Of a stretch of 64,000 nucleotides of DNA, positions 54,270 through 63,439 are shown one piece after another. The first letter of the stretch is position 1. Each line of letters opens with the position of its first letter. This DNA comes from Devosia sp. Root685 (GTDB lineage Bacteria; Pseudomonadota; Alphaproteobacteria; Rhizobiales; Devosiaceae): the NCBI RefSeq assembly GCF_001427875.1, contig NZ_LMHK01000001.1, forward strand, positions 622,871 to 686,870, written 5' to 3'. Below the pieces are notes generated by a model. That model did no database searches. It was not told the DNA's origin and saw only the letters and a program-made list of their open reading frames with translations. A program made the translations under genes and the position numbers.

Positions 54270-55640
54270 TCAAGCCGCGTCGAGGATGACCCGATTGCGG
54301 CCCTCGCGCTTGGCGCGATAGAGCGCCAGGTCAGCCCGCTTGATCAAGCCTTCCGAGGTATCGGCGAGACTTTCGTTGAACGAAACGCCGACGGAGACAG
54401 TCACCGTCAACGGCCTCTGACCGTTGATTTCAAAGGTCTTTTCGCCGACAGCCTGGCGCACGCGCTCGGCCACCAGCTCGGCATTGCTGACATCGGTATC
54501 GGGCATCAGCACCACGAATTCCTCGCCACCGAAGCGGCAAGCCAGGTCGACCCCGCGGATATTGCGTTTCATCCGCGCCGAGAATTCCTTGAGCACCAGG
54601 TCACCCACGTCGTGACCATAGGTGTCATTGACCGATTTGAAGTGGTCGATATCGAGGATCATCACCGCCAGATTGCGGTCCTGCTCCTGTGCCTTGTTCA
54701 GCAAGATATTGAGATGTCTATCGAAATAGCGGCGATTGTAGAGGCCGGTCAGATCATCCGTCACCGCCATAGCGATAGAATTGTTGACGCTTGCGCGCAG
54801 TTCCATCGCATAGCGATGCCGCCGGATCTGCGTGCGCACCCGCGCCTTCAACTCGTTCCGCTCGATCGGCCGGCTGATGAAATCGTTGACCCCCAGATCA
54901 AGCGCCCGCACCACGCGCGGCTTGTCGCCGTCGTCGGCCATCAGAATGATCGGCAGGTTGCGCGAATGCTCCACGGTGCGGATTTGCGATGCGACGCGCA
55001 GCGGGTCGAAATCGTTGAGCGACATGCTGACCAGCGCCAATTCATATTGCGCGCCAGACACTTGGAACACGGCGTCAGCCGGTTCGAGCAGAATATCGAC
55101 CTTATGTTCTTCCGAGAGATAGCTCTGGACGCGCTCCGCGTGGCGCCTGTCGATGTCGATGATCAACACCTGCCCGCCCTGCGCGGAAATCGTGTCCATC
55201 GCCCGCAGTGCATCCTCTATGGCCAATTGCTGGCCAGTCAGGGCACGCGCACGCAATTCATCCGTCAGCGATTTAAGCCGCGCCAGGCTTTTGACGCGCG
55301 CCATCAGCTGCACGTCGTCGACTGGCTTGGTCAGAAAGTCGTCCGCCCCGGCCTCGAGCCCCTTCACCCGGTCAGAGGGCTGATCGAGGGCAGTGATCAT
55401 CAGCACCGGCACGTGGTGCGTGCGTGGATTGGATTTGAGCAGACGGCAGACTTCAAAGCCATCCATCACCGGCATCATCACATCGAGCAGGATGATATCG
55501 ACGTCGGTTCCTTCAAGAATTTCAATCGCTTCGGGCCCGGAGCTGGCGGAGAGCACCTCGAAATATTCAGCGGTGAGCCGCGCTTCGAGCAGCCGAACAT
55601 TCGTCGGAATGTCGTCGACAATCAGAACGCGCGCCGTCAC
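54270..55640 (-). CDS. pleD: PleD-type response regulator with diguanylate cyclase output
   Basis: The 456-residue protein has the PleD layout: a receiver domain (ARVLIVDDIPTNVRLLEARL, with phospho-Asp in IILLDVMMPVMDGF), a second receiver-like domain (from about residue 155, VLIIDIDRRHAERV), and a GGDEF domain with the catalytic motif as CRFGGEEFVVLMPDT. In Caulobacter PleD makes cyclic-di-GMP at the stalked pole. The start is GTG at 55640, which gives the family N-terminus and has GGGGGA upstream. divK lies upstream on the same strand, as in Caulobacter. Confidence 0.95.
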   Translation of the reverse strand: MTARVLIVDDIPTNVRLLEARLTAEYFEVLSASSGPEAIEILEGTDVDIILLDVMMPVMDGFEVCRLLKSNPRTHHVPVLMITALDQPSDRVKGLEAGADDFLTKPVDDVQLMARVKSLARLKSLTDELRARALTGQQLAIEDALRAMDTISAQGGQVLIIDIDRRHAERVQSYLSEEHKVDILLEPADAVFQVSGAQYELALVSMSLNDFDPLRVASQIRTVEHSRNLPIILMADDGDKPRVVRALDLGVNDFISRPIERNELKARVRTQIRRHRYAMELRASVNNSIAMAVTDDLTGLYNRRYFDRHLNILLNKAQEQDRNLAVMILDIDHFKSVNDTYGHDVGDLVLKEFSARMKRNIRGVDLACRFGGEEFVVLMPDTDVSNAELVAERVRQAVGEKTFEINGQRPLTVTVSVGVSFNESLADTSEGLIKRADLALYRAKREGRNRVILDAA

Positions 55641-55727
55641 CGCATATCCCCCAAACAAACCAAATCATCCCGATGCCGAACCGGCGACCGGGAGAAGTCA
55701 GCCGGAACGTTGCGTGTCCCGGTGCCG

Positions 55728-56099
55728 TCAGGCAGGCCCAATATATTCGGCAATGGTTTCCAGAAAGTGAGCCACAGAGATAGGTTTGGATATGTAACCC
55801 TCGCAGCCGCCTTGTAAAATCCGTTCTTCATCGCCCTTCATCGCAAATGCCGTAACGGCGATGACGGGAATATGGGCGAGCTGTTCGTCGTCCTTGAGCC
55901 ATTTGGTGACAACAAGGCCTGACACTTCGGGCAGTTGGATATCCATCAGGATCAGGTCGGGCATATGCGCCCGCGCCAGATCCAGTGCCTCAAGGCCATT
56001 GCGGGTCTGAATAACCCGGTAGCCACGCGATTCGAGCAGATCGTTGAAGAGCTTCATATTCAGCTCGTTGTCTTCCACGATCATGACTGTCTTGGACAT
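55728..56099 (-). CDS. divK: Response regulator DivK
   Basis: The 123-residue single-domain receiver reads [20 protein letters not shown] at its start, has the phospho-Asp in [15 protein letters not shown], the conserved Thr/Ala in [12 protein letters not shown], and the Lys in GYISKPISV. It is a very close match to Caulobacter DivK, which controls the DivJ/PleC/DivL relay and so CtrA. GAGGA precedes the ATG. It is the first gene of the divK-pleD pair, 87 bases upstream of pleD. Confidence 0.96.
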   Translation of the reverse strand: MSKTVMIVEDNELNMKLFNDLLESRGYRVIQTRNGLEALDLARAHMPDLILMDIQLPEVSGLVVTKWLKDDEQLAHIPVIAVTAFAMKGDEERILQGGCEGYISKPISVAHFLETIAEYIGPA

Positions 56100-56222
56100 T
56101 GGTCCTCACTTGCGTGCCTGTGGCACCGGTAATTTCCCCGGTCCCAGCACCACGGCCCTTCGCTTCCCCATTGCTATGGGGTAACATTCAATCCGTTACA
56201 AAACCTCAAATGAGGCCAATAC

Positions 56223-56501
56223 TTGCCACTCGCGAAACCGTCATCGTTGAACCTCGAAGAAGTCGCCGGGGCCTGCCTCGGTTACCTTGCCGAAAATCCC
56301 GATGAACTGCTGGCTTTCATGCAGCATGCGGGGCTCGATCCGCAATCTCTTCGTTCCGCGATCGGCACGAAGCGGCTGCAAACCGGGCTCATCGACTACT
56401 TTGCCGCAAACGAACCGATTCTGCTCGCTCTCTGCGCAAATGCCGGCATCAACCCGGAATCGTTCATGCACCTTTGGCACAAGCTCAACCCCAACGGATA
56501 A
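56223..56501 (+). CDS. DUF3572 domain protein
   Basis: The 92-residue protein matches DUF3572: LGYLAENPDELLAFMQHAGL, RSAIGTKRLQTGLIDYFAAN and ESFMHLWHKLNPNG. It is small, helical and without a known role. Its place between divK and dinB is common in alphaproteobacteria. dinB begins 9 bases after the stop. Confidence 0.88.
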   Translation: MPLAKPSSLNLEEVAGACLGYLAENPDELLAFMQHAGLDPQSLRSAIGTKRLQTGLIDYFAANEPILLALCANAGINPESFMHLWHKLNPNG

Positions 56502-56510
56502 GCCGAGGCG

Positions 56511-57839
56511 ATGGACTGGCTGTGCCGCGATTGCCTCAATTCCGGAACGGCGGCGGCCGAACCCCGCCGCTGCCCGCAATGCGGCTCGCCCCGAATCCGC
56601 AGCCATTCCGAGCTTTTTGGCCTCTCCATCGCCCATGTCGATTGCGACGCCTTCTATGCCTCGGTCGAAAAGCGGGATGACCCGAGCCTCCGCGATCGTC
56701 CGCTGATCATCGGCGGCGGCGTGCGCGGCGTCGTTTCCACCTGCTGCTATATCGCCCGCCAGTCCGGCGTCCGCTCGGCCATGCCCATGTTCAAAGCGCG
56801 CGAACTCTGCCCCGACGCCGTGATCATCAAGCCCAACATGGCCAAATATGTCGAGGTCAGCCGCCAGATTCGCCGCTATATGGACGCACTGACCCCGCTC
56901 GTCGAACCCATCTCCATCGACGAAGCTTTTCTCGATCTCACCGGCACCGAGAAGGTTCACAAATCGCCCCCTGCCCTAACCCTGGCGCGTTTCTCCCGCA
57001 CCATCGAACAGGAAATCGGCGTCAGCATTTCCGTCGGTCTCAGCCACAATAAATTCCTCGCCAAGGTCGCTTCCGATCTCGACAAGCCCCGCGGCTTCGC
57101 CGTCATCGGCGCCGAGGAAACGCTTTCTTTCCTTGCCCCCAAGCCGATCAGCCTGATTTTTGGCGTTGGCAAGGTTTTCTCCGAGACGCTGAAGAAAGAC
57201 GGCTACCATACGATCGGCCAGTTGCAGGAGGCCGACCCGATCCAGCTCATGCGCCTCTATGGCGAATCGGGGGCACGCCTCGCGCGCCTCTCCCGCGGGC
57301 AGGACAGCCGCCGCGTTTCCATCGATGGCGAGATGAAGACCGTTTCCTCCGAAACCACCTTCAACAACGATCTCGCGACCCTCGAAGAGCTCTCCACCGC
57401 GCTCCTCCAGTGCTGCGAACGCCTCTCCGAGCGCCTCAAAGCCAAGAACATCGTGGGCGACACGGTGACGCTAAAGCTCAAGACATCAGGATTTAAGTTG
57501 CGCACCCGCGCCCGACACCTGATGATGCCCACACAGCTCGCCAATGTGCTCTATGAGGCAGGCTTGAACCTCCTGCAGCGCGAGGCCGATGGCACGCCGT
57601 TCCGCTTGATCGGCATCGGTATTTCGGGCATCGAAGCGGCCGACGGGTCCGATCCCTCGGACCTTCTCGAACCGCAGGTTGCCCGCAAGGCGGCAGCGGA
57701 ACGGGCCATGGACCGCGTGCGCACCCGCTTTGGCCGCACCGCAGTTGTCCGCGGCAAACTCTATACCAGCCGGCCCGAAACCAGTTCGGCCCCGGCATCC
57801 GAAGAAGAAGCAGAAGACCTGGAAGGCAAGACCAGATGA
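56511..57839 (+). CDS. dinB: DNA polymerase IV with N-terminal zinc-ribbon-like extension
   Basis: The 442-residue Y-family polymerase carries out error-prone lesion bypass. The polymerase core starts near residue 40 with [18 protein letters not shown], has the catalytic [12 protein letters not shown] near residue 128, and a C-terminal little-finger domain. Before the core there is an extra segment with four cysteines (C5, C8, C21, C24: CRDC and CPQC), which looks like a zinc ribbon. The SOS-type GTTC-N7-GTTC operator was looked for upstream and not found. The stop overlaps the RidA gene by 4 bases. Confidence 0.93.
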   Translation: MDWLCRDCLNSGTAAAEPRRCPQCGSPRIRSHSELFGLSIAHVDCDAFYASVEKRDDPSLRDRPLIIGGGVRGVVSTCCYIARQSGVRSAMPMFKARELCPDAVIIKPNMAKYVEVSRQIRRYMDALTPLVEPISIDEAFLDLTGTEKVHKSPPALTLARFSRTIEQEIGVSISVGLSHNKFLAKVASDLDKPRGFAVIGAEETLSFLAPKPISLIFGVGKVFSETLKKDGYHTIGQLQEADPIQLMRLYGESGARLARLSRGQDSRRVSIDGEMKTVSSETTFNNDLATLEELSTALLQCCERLSERLKAKNIVGDTVTLKLKTSGFKLRTRARHLMMPTQLANVLYEAGLNLLQREADGTPFRLIGIGISGIEAADGSDPSDLLEPQVARKAAAERAMDRVRTRFGRTAVVRGKLYTSRPETSSAPASEEEAEDLEGKTR

Positions 57840-58294
57840 CCGATCCGATCCAAAAGCTCCGTGAATATGGCTACGAGCTGCCCGCCCCCAAGGCGCCGGT
57901 GGCAAGCTATGTGCCCGTCACCCGTAGCGGCAATCTCCTCTATGTCTCGGGCCAGATTTCGGCAGGCGAGAACGGCGTGGTGGAAGGCCGCCTGGGCGAC
58001 ACGATGAACGTCCAGCAAGGCGGCAATGCCGCCGAACTCGCCATCCTCAATGTCCTCTCACACATCGTATATTCCGCCGGAATTCCGCTCCAGGACATCA
58101 AGAAGGTCCTCAAGCTGACCGTTCTCGTCTGCTCCGACAATGAATTCACCGAGCAGCACCTCGTCGCCAATGGCGCATCGAACCTCTTGGTCGGCATTTT
58201 GGGCGACAAGGGCAAGCACGCCCGCGCCGCCTTTGGCGTGACCTCGCTGCCGTTTGGCGCTGCCGTTGAAATCGACGCCGTGGTCGAAGTCTGA
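57836..58294 (+). CDS. RidA-family protein
   Basis: The 152-residue protein belongs to the YjgF/YER057c/UK114 family, which in its RidA branch hydrolyses reactive enamine/imine intermediates. Landmarks are [15 protein letters not shown] (here [19 protein letters not shown]) and the late [13 protein letters not shown] segment [19 protein letters not shown], where the conserved Arg is kept. It is longer than typical RidA by about 20 residues at the N-terminus and belongs to the group of longer alphaproteobacterial members. Translation is coupled to dinB. Confidence 0.88.
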   Translation: MTDPIQKLREYGYELPAPKAPVASYVPVTRSGNLLYVSGQISAGENGVVEGRLGDTMNVQQGGNAAELAILNVLSHIVYSAGIPLQDIKKVLKLTVLVCSDNEFTEQHLVANGASNLLVGILGDKGKHARAAFGVTSLPFGAAVEIDAVVEV

Positions 58295-58362
58295 TCCAGC
58301 TGTAATCGCACTGTCACGGAGGCGTGCGAACTCCACGCCTCCGATTTCACGGCAGATTTCTC

Positions 58363-59124
58363 ATGACCGAACCGCTCTTTCCCCGCCCCGTGGCCCATCG
58401 CGGCCTGCACGACCGCGCCAATGGCGTCATCGAAAACAGTGCCAGCGCCTTTGCTGCGGCCATCGCGGGCAATTTCGCTATCGAATGCGACCTGCAACTC
58501 ACGAGCGACGGCCATGCGGTTGTCTTCCACGATGAAGACCTCGAGCGCCTGACCGGCGAAACCGGTCTCGTCAGCGACCGCACTCTCGCCGAAATGGCTG
58601 ATCTGAAACTACTCGACAGCGCCGCCGGCGACCGCCCACAGACCTTCGACGCCTTCCTCGAGCAAATCTCCGGCCGCGCGCTCCTCCAGGTCGAACTCAA
58701 GCACCAGCCGAGCCTCGAAGCGACCCGCCGCCTCGCCACCGTCGCGGCTGAGGCCATCGCCAAATATTCCGGCCCAACCACCGTCGAATCCTTCGATCCG
58801 CGCCTCATCACCCTCATTCGCGAATACGGCTTTACCGGCCCGCGCGGCATCATCACTTATGACTACGAGGGCGAGGACTATCCCCCGGGGATCACCGAGG
58901 ACGAGCGCTACACCATGCGTCACCTCCTCCACTGGCACGAGACGCAGTTCGATTTCATTTCCTGCGACAAGAGCGCTTTGACGCTCCCCGCGATCACATT
59001 CTGGCGCGCCCTTGGCAAGCCGGTGACCGCCTGGACGATCCGGTCTAAGGTTGAAGCGGAGGCTGCGGCCCCCTACATCGACCAGATTGTGTTCGAAGGG
59101 TTCAACCCGGATAGTGCCTCCTAA
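58363..59124 (+). CDS. Glycerophosphodiester phosphodiesterase
   Basis: The 253-residue TIM-barrel enzyme cleaves glycerophosphodiesters to glycerol-3-phosphate and an alcohol. It has the catalytic AHRGLHD (His and Arg) near the start, IECDLQLTSDGHAVVFHDED with Glu, Asp and His, and a Lys in LQVELKHQ. There is no signal peptide, so the cytoplasmic form is likely. The start at 58363 (MTEPLF) follows the family; 13 more upstream codons are open. It overlaps the next gene by 11 bases. Confidence 0.92.
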   Translation: MTEPLFPRPVAHRGLHDRANGVIENSASAFAAAIAGNFAIECDLQLTSDGHAVVFHDEDLERLTGETGLVSDRTLAEMADLKLLDSAAGDRPQTFDAFLEQISGRALLQVELKHQPSLEATRRLATVAAEAIAKYSGPTTVESFDPRLITLIREYGFTGPRGIITYDYEGEDYPPGITEDERYTMRHLLHWHETQFDFISCDKSALTLPAITFWRALGKPVTAWTIRSKVEAEAAAPYIDQIVFEGFNPDSAS

Positions 59125-60289
59125 CGAAATCTCCGCCACCATCCATCCCTCGACGGCCTCCATTCCGGCCGAACAGTGGAACTCTCTTGTGCCGGGCACC
59201 GATGGGGTGCCCGACAACCCGTTCCTCGATCACGCTTTTTTCCTCGCGTTAGAGGAATCAGGCTGTGCCACCGGCCGCACCGGCTGGATGCCGCAGCATA
59301 TCCTCATCAAGGACGAAACCGGCGCCGCCGTTGGCCTCTTGCCGCTGTTCCTCAAAACGCATTCCATGGGCGAATATGTCTTCGACCACGGCTGGGCCCA
59401 GGCGCTCGAACGCGCCGGCGGCCACTATTATCCAAAGCTACAGGGCTCGGTCCCTTTCACCCCGGTGACTGCGCCAAAACTGCTCGTACCCTCAGAGAGC
59501 CTCGAAATCCGCGCCGCCCTGCTCTCGACCGCCGAAGAGCTCGCCCGCCAGCGCAATGCCTCGTCGGTTCACCTCACCTTCTTGCCTGACGACGATGCCG
59601 CCACGGCCACCGCCTCCGATTGGCTGAGACGCGTCGATACCCAGTTCCACTGGCACAATGACGGCTTTCCGAGCTTTGACGCCTTCCTCGAAACCCTCTC
59701 CTCGCGAAAGCGCAAGGTGATCCGTCGCGAGCGCCGCGACGCCCTGGCAGACGGAATCACCATCCGCTGGCTCAGCGGCAGGGATATCGAGGAGCACCAC
59801 TGGGACGCCTTCTTCGATTTCTACGAGGACACCGGCGCGCGCAAATGGGGGCAGCCCTATCTCAACCGCAAATTCTTCTCCCTGCTCGGCCAATACATGG
59901 CCGATCGCGTCCTTCTTGTCCTAGCCTATGAAGGCGACGAACCCATTGCCGGCGCCATCAATTTCATCGGCAAGGACCGGCTTTATGGCCGCAATTGGGG
60001 CGCCACCCGCGACGTGCCCTTCCTCCACTTTGAAGTCTGCTACTATCAGGCCATCGACTACGCCATCGCCCATGGCCTCAGTGTTGTCGAAGCCGGCGCG
60101 CAGGGCGAACACAAGCTGGCGCGCGGCTACACCCCCGTCGCCACCCATTCCGCCCACTGGATCGCCCATCCCGGGCTTCGCGAAGCCGTTGCCGACTATC
60201 TCGACGCCGAGCGCCCCGCAGTCGAGCGGGAACAGGAGGCGCTGGAAGGGTTTAGCCCATTCCGGCGCGGCGAACGGCTGGAGCGTTAG
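59114..60289 (+). CDS. GNAT-superfamily FemAB-like protein (COG3146)
   Basis: The 391-residue protein matches the COG3146 family (PF04339), labelled peptidoglycan biosynthesis/recognition. Blocks are NPFLDHAFFLALEESGC near the start, SSVHLTFLPDD, the middle RKRKVIRRERRDAL, and GARKWGQPYLNRKFFSLL and YQAIDYAIAHGLSVVEAGAQ near the end. It has two GNAT-like halves but the acceptor is unproven. The start is GTG at 59114, inside the end of the GDPD gene, preceded by GAAGGG; an upstream ATG would overlap that gene by 73 bases. Confidence 0.8.
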   Translation: MPPNEISATIHPSTASIPAEQWNSLVPGTDGVPDNPFLDHAFFLALEESGCATGRTGWMPQHILIKDETGAAVGLLPLFLKTHSMGEYVFDHGWAQALERAGGHYYPKLQGSVPFTPVTAPKLLVPSESLEIRAALLSTAEELARQRNASSVHLTFLPDDDAATATASDWLRRVDTQFHWHNDGFPSFDAFLETLSSRKRKVIRRERRDALADGITIRWLSGRDIEEHHWDAFFDFYEDTGARKWGQPYLNRKFFSLLGQYMADRVLLVLAYEGDEPIAGAINFIGKDRLYGRNWGATRDVPFLHFEVCYYQAIDYAIAHGLSVVEAGAQGEHKLARGYTPVATHSAHWIAHPGLREAVADYLDAERPAVEREQEALEGFSPFRRGERLER

Positions 60290-60348
60290 CCCCAGACAAT
60301 CGAGTGTGTTAAGCAAGCCTGTCCAATAGCGCAGGAGACCCGGGACCA

Positions 60349-61476
60349 ATGGATTTTTGGGACGTCGTAGCCTTTTTTCTCGAAGCCCTTCTCGTCTTCG
60401 TGGTGGCAACGACGCTGTTCGACACCCTGCATTGGCTCCTGCACCGCTGGGAGAATTCGAAGATCCCGCTGCTGCGGACTTTTTCGTCCTGGCACTGGGT
60501 CCACCATAAATTCCTCGGCCTCGATATGCAGATCAATCCGGCCTATGCGCGCCAGAACATCTGGCTCCACGTACTGCCGGAATATCTGACCTCGATGGTT
60601 GCCATCGCCCTCTTTCTCATCGCTATTCCGTGGCAGCCAGTCGCGGTCGTCGCAGTCGTTCGCACCGTCATGTTCGTCATGTCGCTGCGCGAGGAAGGGC
60701 TCGATTACAATCACATGTCGATGGATCGCGTGGGCGGCAAACAGGGGCTGTTGTGGGTCAACAACAATTACCACGCCATGCACCACGTCTATCCGCACAA
60801 TTTCTTCTCCTCCTTCGCCAACACTTTTGACCTGCTCGTCGGCACCACATGCCAGATCGAGGGTCGCCGCTTCCTCGTCACCGGCACAGGCGGCGCCTTC
60901 GGTTCCGCCATGGTCAAGGCGCTCGAAAAGCGCGGCGCTATCGTCGAAATCGCCAAGTCCGGCGTCGACTTTTCCGCTGGGAGCTACGCCGGCATGGACG
61001 AGAAGCTCACCCGCGCCGATGTCCTCGTCCTCTCCCACGGCGCCAAGACCGACGATTGCTGGAACGCCAACTACGTCACTTTTCGCGACCTGATCGATCG
61101 TTTTACCGTCATCGGAAAAGACCGTCTCATGGCACCCGAAGTCTGGGCCCTCGGCTCGGAAGTGGAGTTCCACGGCGATATGGGCCTCGAAGAGCTTCGC
61201 GACTATTCAAGCTCGAAGCGCGCCTTCGCGGCACGCGCCCGTCAGTACTATCGCTCCGACGACCTTATCTACCGCCACATCGTGCCCTCCTCCTTCACCT
61301 CCGCCATGGGTAAGGGCGCGATGTCGGCGGAAACGGCGGTCAACATCGCGCTGTTTTTCATCACGCGCGGCGTAAAATATGTTCCCGTGACATTGACGGG
61401 CCTTGCCGTTCTCAACTTCTTCCGCTTCCGCTATGCCAACAATGCCGGCGACGAAACGCTCTCGCCGGCGGAATAA
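60349..61476 (+). CDS. Fused sterol desaturase/fatty acid hydroxylase and short-chain dehydrogenase
   Basis: The 375-residue protein joins two domains. Residues 1-165 are a membrane di-iron hydroxylase of the sterol desaturase type, with the histidine clusters HWLLHRW, HWVHH, EGLDYNHM and HAMHHVYPH and two or three membrane segments. From about residue 175 a Rossmann domain begins (FLVTGTGGAFGSAMVKALE) and carries the SDR active site YSSSK at 286-290. The likely sequence is oxidation of a lipid followed by dehydrogenation or reduction. The substrate is unknown; hopanoid, carotenoid or sterol-like lipids are possible. Confidence 0.88.
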   Translation: MDFWDVVAFFLEALLVFVVATTLFDTLHWLLHRWENSKIPLLRTFSSWHWVHHKFLGLDMQINPAYARQNIWLHVLPEYLTSMVAIALFLIAIPWQPVAVVAVVRTVMFVMSLREEGLDYNHMSMDRVGGKQGLLWVNNNYHAMHHVYPHNFFSSFANTFDLLVGTTCQIEGRRFLVTGTGGAFGSAMVKALEKRGAIVEIAKSGVDFSAGSYAGMDEKLTRADVLVLSHGAKTDDCWNANYVTFRDLIDRFTVIGKDRLMAPEVWALGSEVEFHGDMGLEELRDYSSSKRAFAARARQYYRSDDLIYRHIVPSSFTSAMGKGAMSAETAVNIALFFITRGVKYVPVTLTGLAVLNFFRFRYANNAGDETLSPAE

Positions 61477-61488
61477 TCTGAGGGGCCC

Positions 61489-61905
61489 ATGACCTACGAT
61501 CCCACCAATATCTTTGCCAAAATCCTCAAGGGCGAGCTGCCCTGCCACAAGGTCTACGAGGACGACACTGCCCTGGTGATGCTGGACATTTTCCCGCAAT
61601 CGAGGGGCCACACGCTGGTCATTCCCAAGGCCGCGTCGCGTAACCTTCTTGATGCTGATCCCGCAGCCCTGGCCGAGGTCATGCCGCTGGTGCAGCGCGT
61701 CGCAAGGGCAGTCCAGACCGCCACCAAGGCTGACGGCCTGCGCCTAGCACAATTCAACGAAGCCCCGGCCGGCCAGACCGTCTTTCACCTGCATTTCCAC
61801 CTGATCCCCGCTTATGAAGGCGTGGCCCTCGGCGCCCACGCCGCCACCCGCGCCGACGACGGCGAACTGGCGGCCTTGGCCAAGGAGATCGCCGCCGCTC
61901 TCTAG
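61489..61905 (+). CDS. HIT-family nucleotide hydrolase
   Basis: The 138-residue histidine-triad protein begins TNIFAKILKGELPCHKVYED and carries the triad FHLHFHLIP, with His at residues 100, 102 and 104. HinT-like proteins hydrolyse AMP-lysine and similar phosphoramidates. It starts 12 bases after the fused desaturase gene and may share its transcript. The 287 bases after it hold the lexA control region. Confidence 0.93.
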   Translation: MTYDPTNIFAKILKGELPCHKVYEDDTALVMLDIFPQSRGHTLVIPKAASRNLLDADPAALAEVMPLVQRVARAVQTATKADGLRLAQFNEAPAGQTVFHLHFHLIPAYEGVALGAHAATRADDGELAALAKEIAAAL

Positions 61906-62131
61906 CGACCGAAAATGCCGCCCTCGCGCGGCACCCGCCCGCTCCGACAGATGTCACCCCGGGGAAGGCCGGGCCCAGCCCGAAATCGCTCCGAGTATAG
62001 GAATCGCTCGACTTTTGAGGGGTGTGCGCCCGCCGGGTCGGCACTCCCGGGCGGCACTAGACCGGTTTTCCAATGGCTCGGGCGCGGGTCTATCTAACGG
62101 GTATCATCCCAAAAGTCTGAAGACTCTTGTG

Positions 62132-62146
62132 GAACATAGGTGGAAC
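62132..62146 (-). promoter_or_regulatory. LexA operator (SOS box) upstream of lexA, first
   Basis: The site reads GAAC, seven bases, GAAC, which on the minus strand is GTTC-N7-GTTC, the alphaproteobacterial LexA consensus. A second copy in the other orientation lies 10 bases further on. Both are in front of lexA, as expected for autorepression. Confidence 0.8.
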
Positions 62147-62156
62147 ACATATAGTC

Positions 62157-62171
62157 GTTCCGTCTATGTTC
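62157..62171 (+). promoter_or_regulatory. LexA operator (SOS box) upstream of lexA, second
   Basis: The site reads GTTC-CGTCTAT-GTTC, exactly the GTTC-N7-GTTC LexA box of alphaproteobacteria, 21 bases before the lexA start. With the inverted copy at 62132-62146 it gives a two-site operator. Confidence 0.85.
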
Positions 62172-62192
62172 CGATTCTGGGGTGGCCGGGCG

Positions 62193-62900
62193 ATGCTGAC
62201 GCGCAAACAACACGAACTTCTCATGTTCATTCATGAACGCATGAAGGAAAGCGGCATTCCGCCATCCTTCGATGAAATGAAGGACGCGCTCGATCTTGCT
62301 TCCAAATCCGGCATTCACCGGCTGATCACCGCGCTTGAAGAGCGCGGCTTCATCCGCCGCCTGCCCAACCGGGCCCGTGCGCTGGAAGTGGTAAAGCTTC
62401 CCGATTCGATGAACCCCTCGCTCGGCGGCCGCAAGGCTCGTTTCGAGCCTTCCGTGATCGAAGGCACTCTGGGCAAGGTCGCCTCGCCCCCAGCGCGCAG
62501 CAATGACGATTATGCCCGCCCCATTTCGATCCCCGTCATGGGCCGCATTGCCGCTGGTACGCCGATCGAGGCGATCCAGAGCCATTCCCACACCATCGCC
62601 GTCCCCCCCGAAATGCTCGGTGCCGGCGAACACTATGCGCTCGAAGTGCGTGGCGACTCGATGATTGAGGCCGGTATTTTCGATGGCGATACGGTGCTGA
62701 TCAAGAAGCAGGACACTGCATCGACGGGCGAGATCATCGTCGCCCTGGTCGATGACGAGGAAGCCACCCTCAAGCGCCTCCGCCGCAAGGGTAATACCGT
62801 CGCCCTCGAAGCCGCCAATCCCGCCTACGAAACCCGTATCTTCCCGCCTGACCGCGTAAAAGTTCAGGGCCGGCTCGTTGGTCTCCTGCGGAAATATTGA
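62193..62900 (+). CDS. lexA: LexA repressor
   Basis: LexA represses the SOS regulon and cleaves itself when RecA is active. The 235-residue protein has an N-terminal winged helix ([17 protein letters not shown], then [20 protein letters not shown]), the cleavage bond Ala121-Gly122 in GRIAAGTPI, and the catalytic dyad Ser156 (GDSMIEAG) and Lys194 (ATLKRL). The start at 62193 gives the standard N-terminus; an ATG 22 codons earlier would run over the operators. The stop overlaps the next start by one base (TGATG). Confidence 0.97.
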   Translation: MLTRKQHELLMFIHERMKESGIPPSFDEMKDALDLASKSGIHRLITALEERGFIRRLPNRARALEVVKLPDSMNPSLGGRKARFEPSVIEGTLGKVASPPARSNDDYARPISIPVMGRIAAGTPIEAIQSHSHTIAVPPEMLGAGEHYALEVRGDSMIEAGIFDGDTVLIKKQDTASTGEIIVALVDDEEATLKRLRRKGNTVALEAANPAYETRIFPPDRVKVQGRLVGLLRKY

Positions 62901-63280
62901 TGGGCGTGGCCGCCACACCTGAAGCGGTGATGGCGGCTTATGCCGACCTGATCAACCGGCACGATTTTGCGCTGCTGGTTCCCCTGATCGATCCGGAAGC
63001 CAGCTTCTGGTTCAGCTCCGGCACCTATCAGGGCCGTGATGCAGCGCGCCAGGCCTTCGAACGCACCTGGCAGCGTCTCGCCAACGAAACCTATTGGCTC
63101 GAAGACCTCACCTGGATCGCCAAAAGCGCGGAAGCCGCCAGCTGCATCTATCGCTTCCACTGGCGCGCCACCATCGAGGGCGAAGCCGCGGAAGGCATGG
63201 GGCGCGGCACCACGGTTCTTGCCAGAGACGAGAACGGCTGGCGCATCGTTCATGAGCACCTCAGCGCTTTTCCGGAATAA
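62900..63280 (+). CDS. NTF2-like (SnoaL/DUF4440 type) protein
   Basis: The 126-residue protein has an NTF2-like fold: PEAVMAAYADLINRHDFALL, FWFSSGTYQGRDAARQAF, and a C-terminal GWRIVHEHLSAFPE, the conserved closing strand. The family includes ketosteroid-isomerase-like proteins and stress-related small proteins of unknown role. The ATG shares its A with the lexA stop TGA, so the gene is translated with lexA and may be SOS-regulated. Confidence 0.8.
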   Translation: MGVAATPEAVMAAYADLINRHDFALLVPLIDPEASFWFSSGTYQGRDAARQAFERTWQRLANETYWLEDLTWIAKSAEAASCIYRFHWRATIEGEAAEGMGRGTTVLARDENGWRIVHEHLSAFPE

Positions 63281-63439
63281 AGTGACCAGCTTTGGAAGGT
63301 CCAGCGTTCCCTGGCGGCGCGCCCATCGACCGGGCTGGTTTCACGAAGCGGACAAAATGGCAAAATTTAAGCCGATTTTTAGCGCCGTCGCGCATCCTTT
63401 AGCCTGATATCAGGCTGCCTAATTGGAGCGAGGACCGCG

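Noticed and set aside
56100..56510. An SOS box in front of the DUF3572-dinB genes
   Set aside because: No GTTC-N7-GTTC or GAAC-N7-GAAC was found in the region read.
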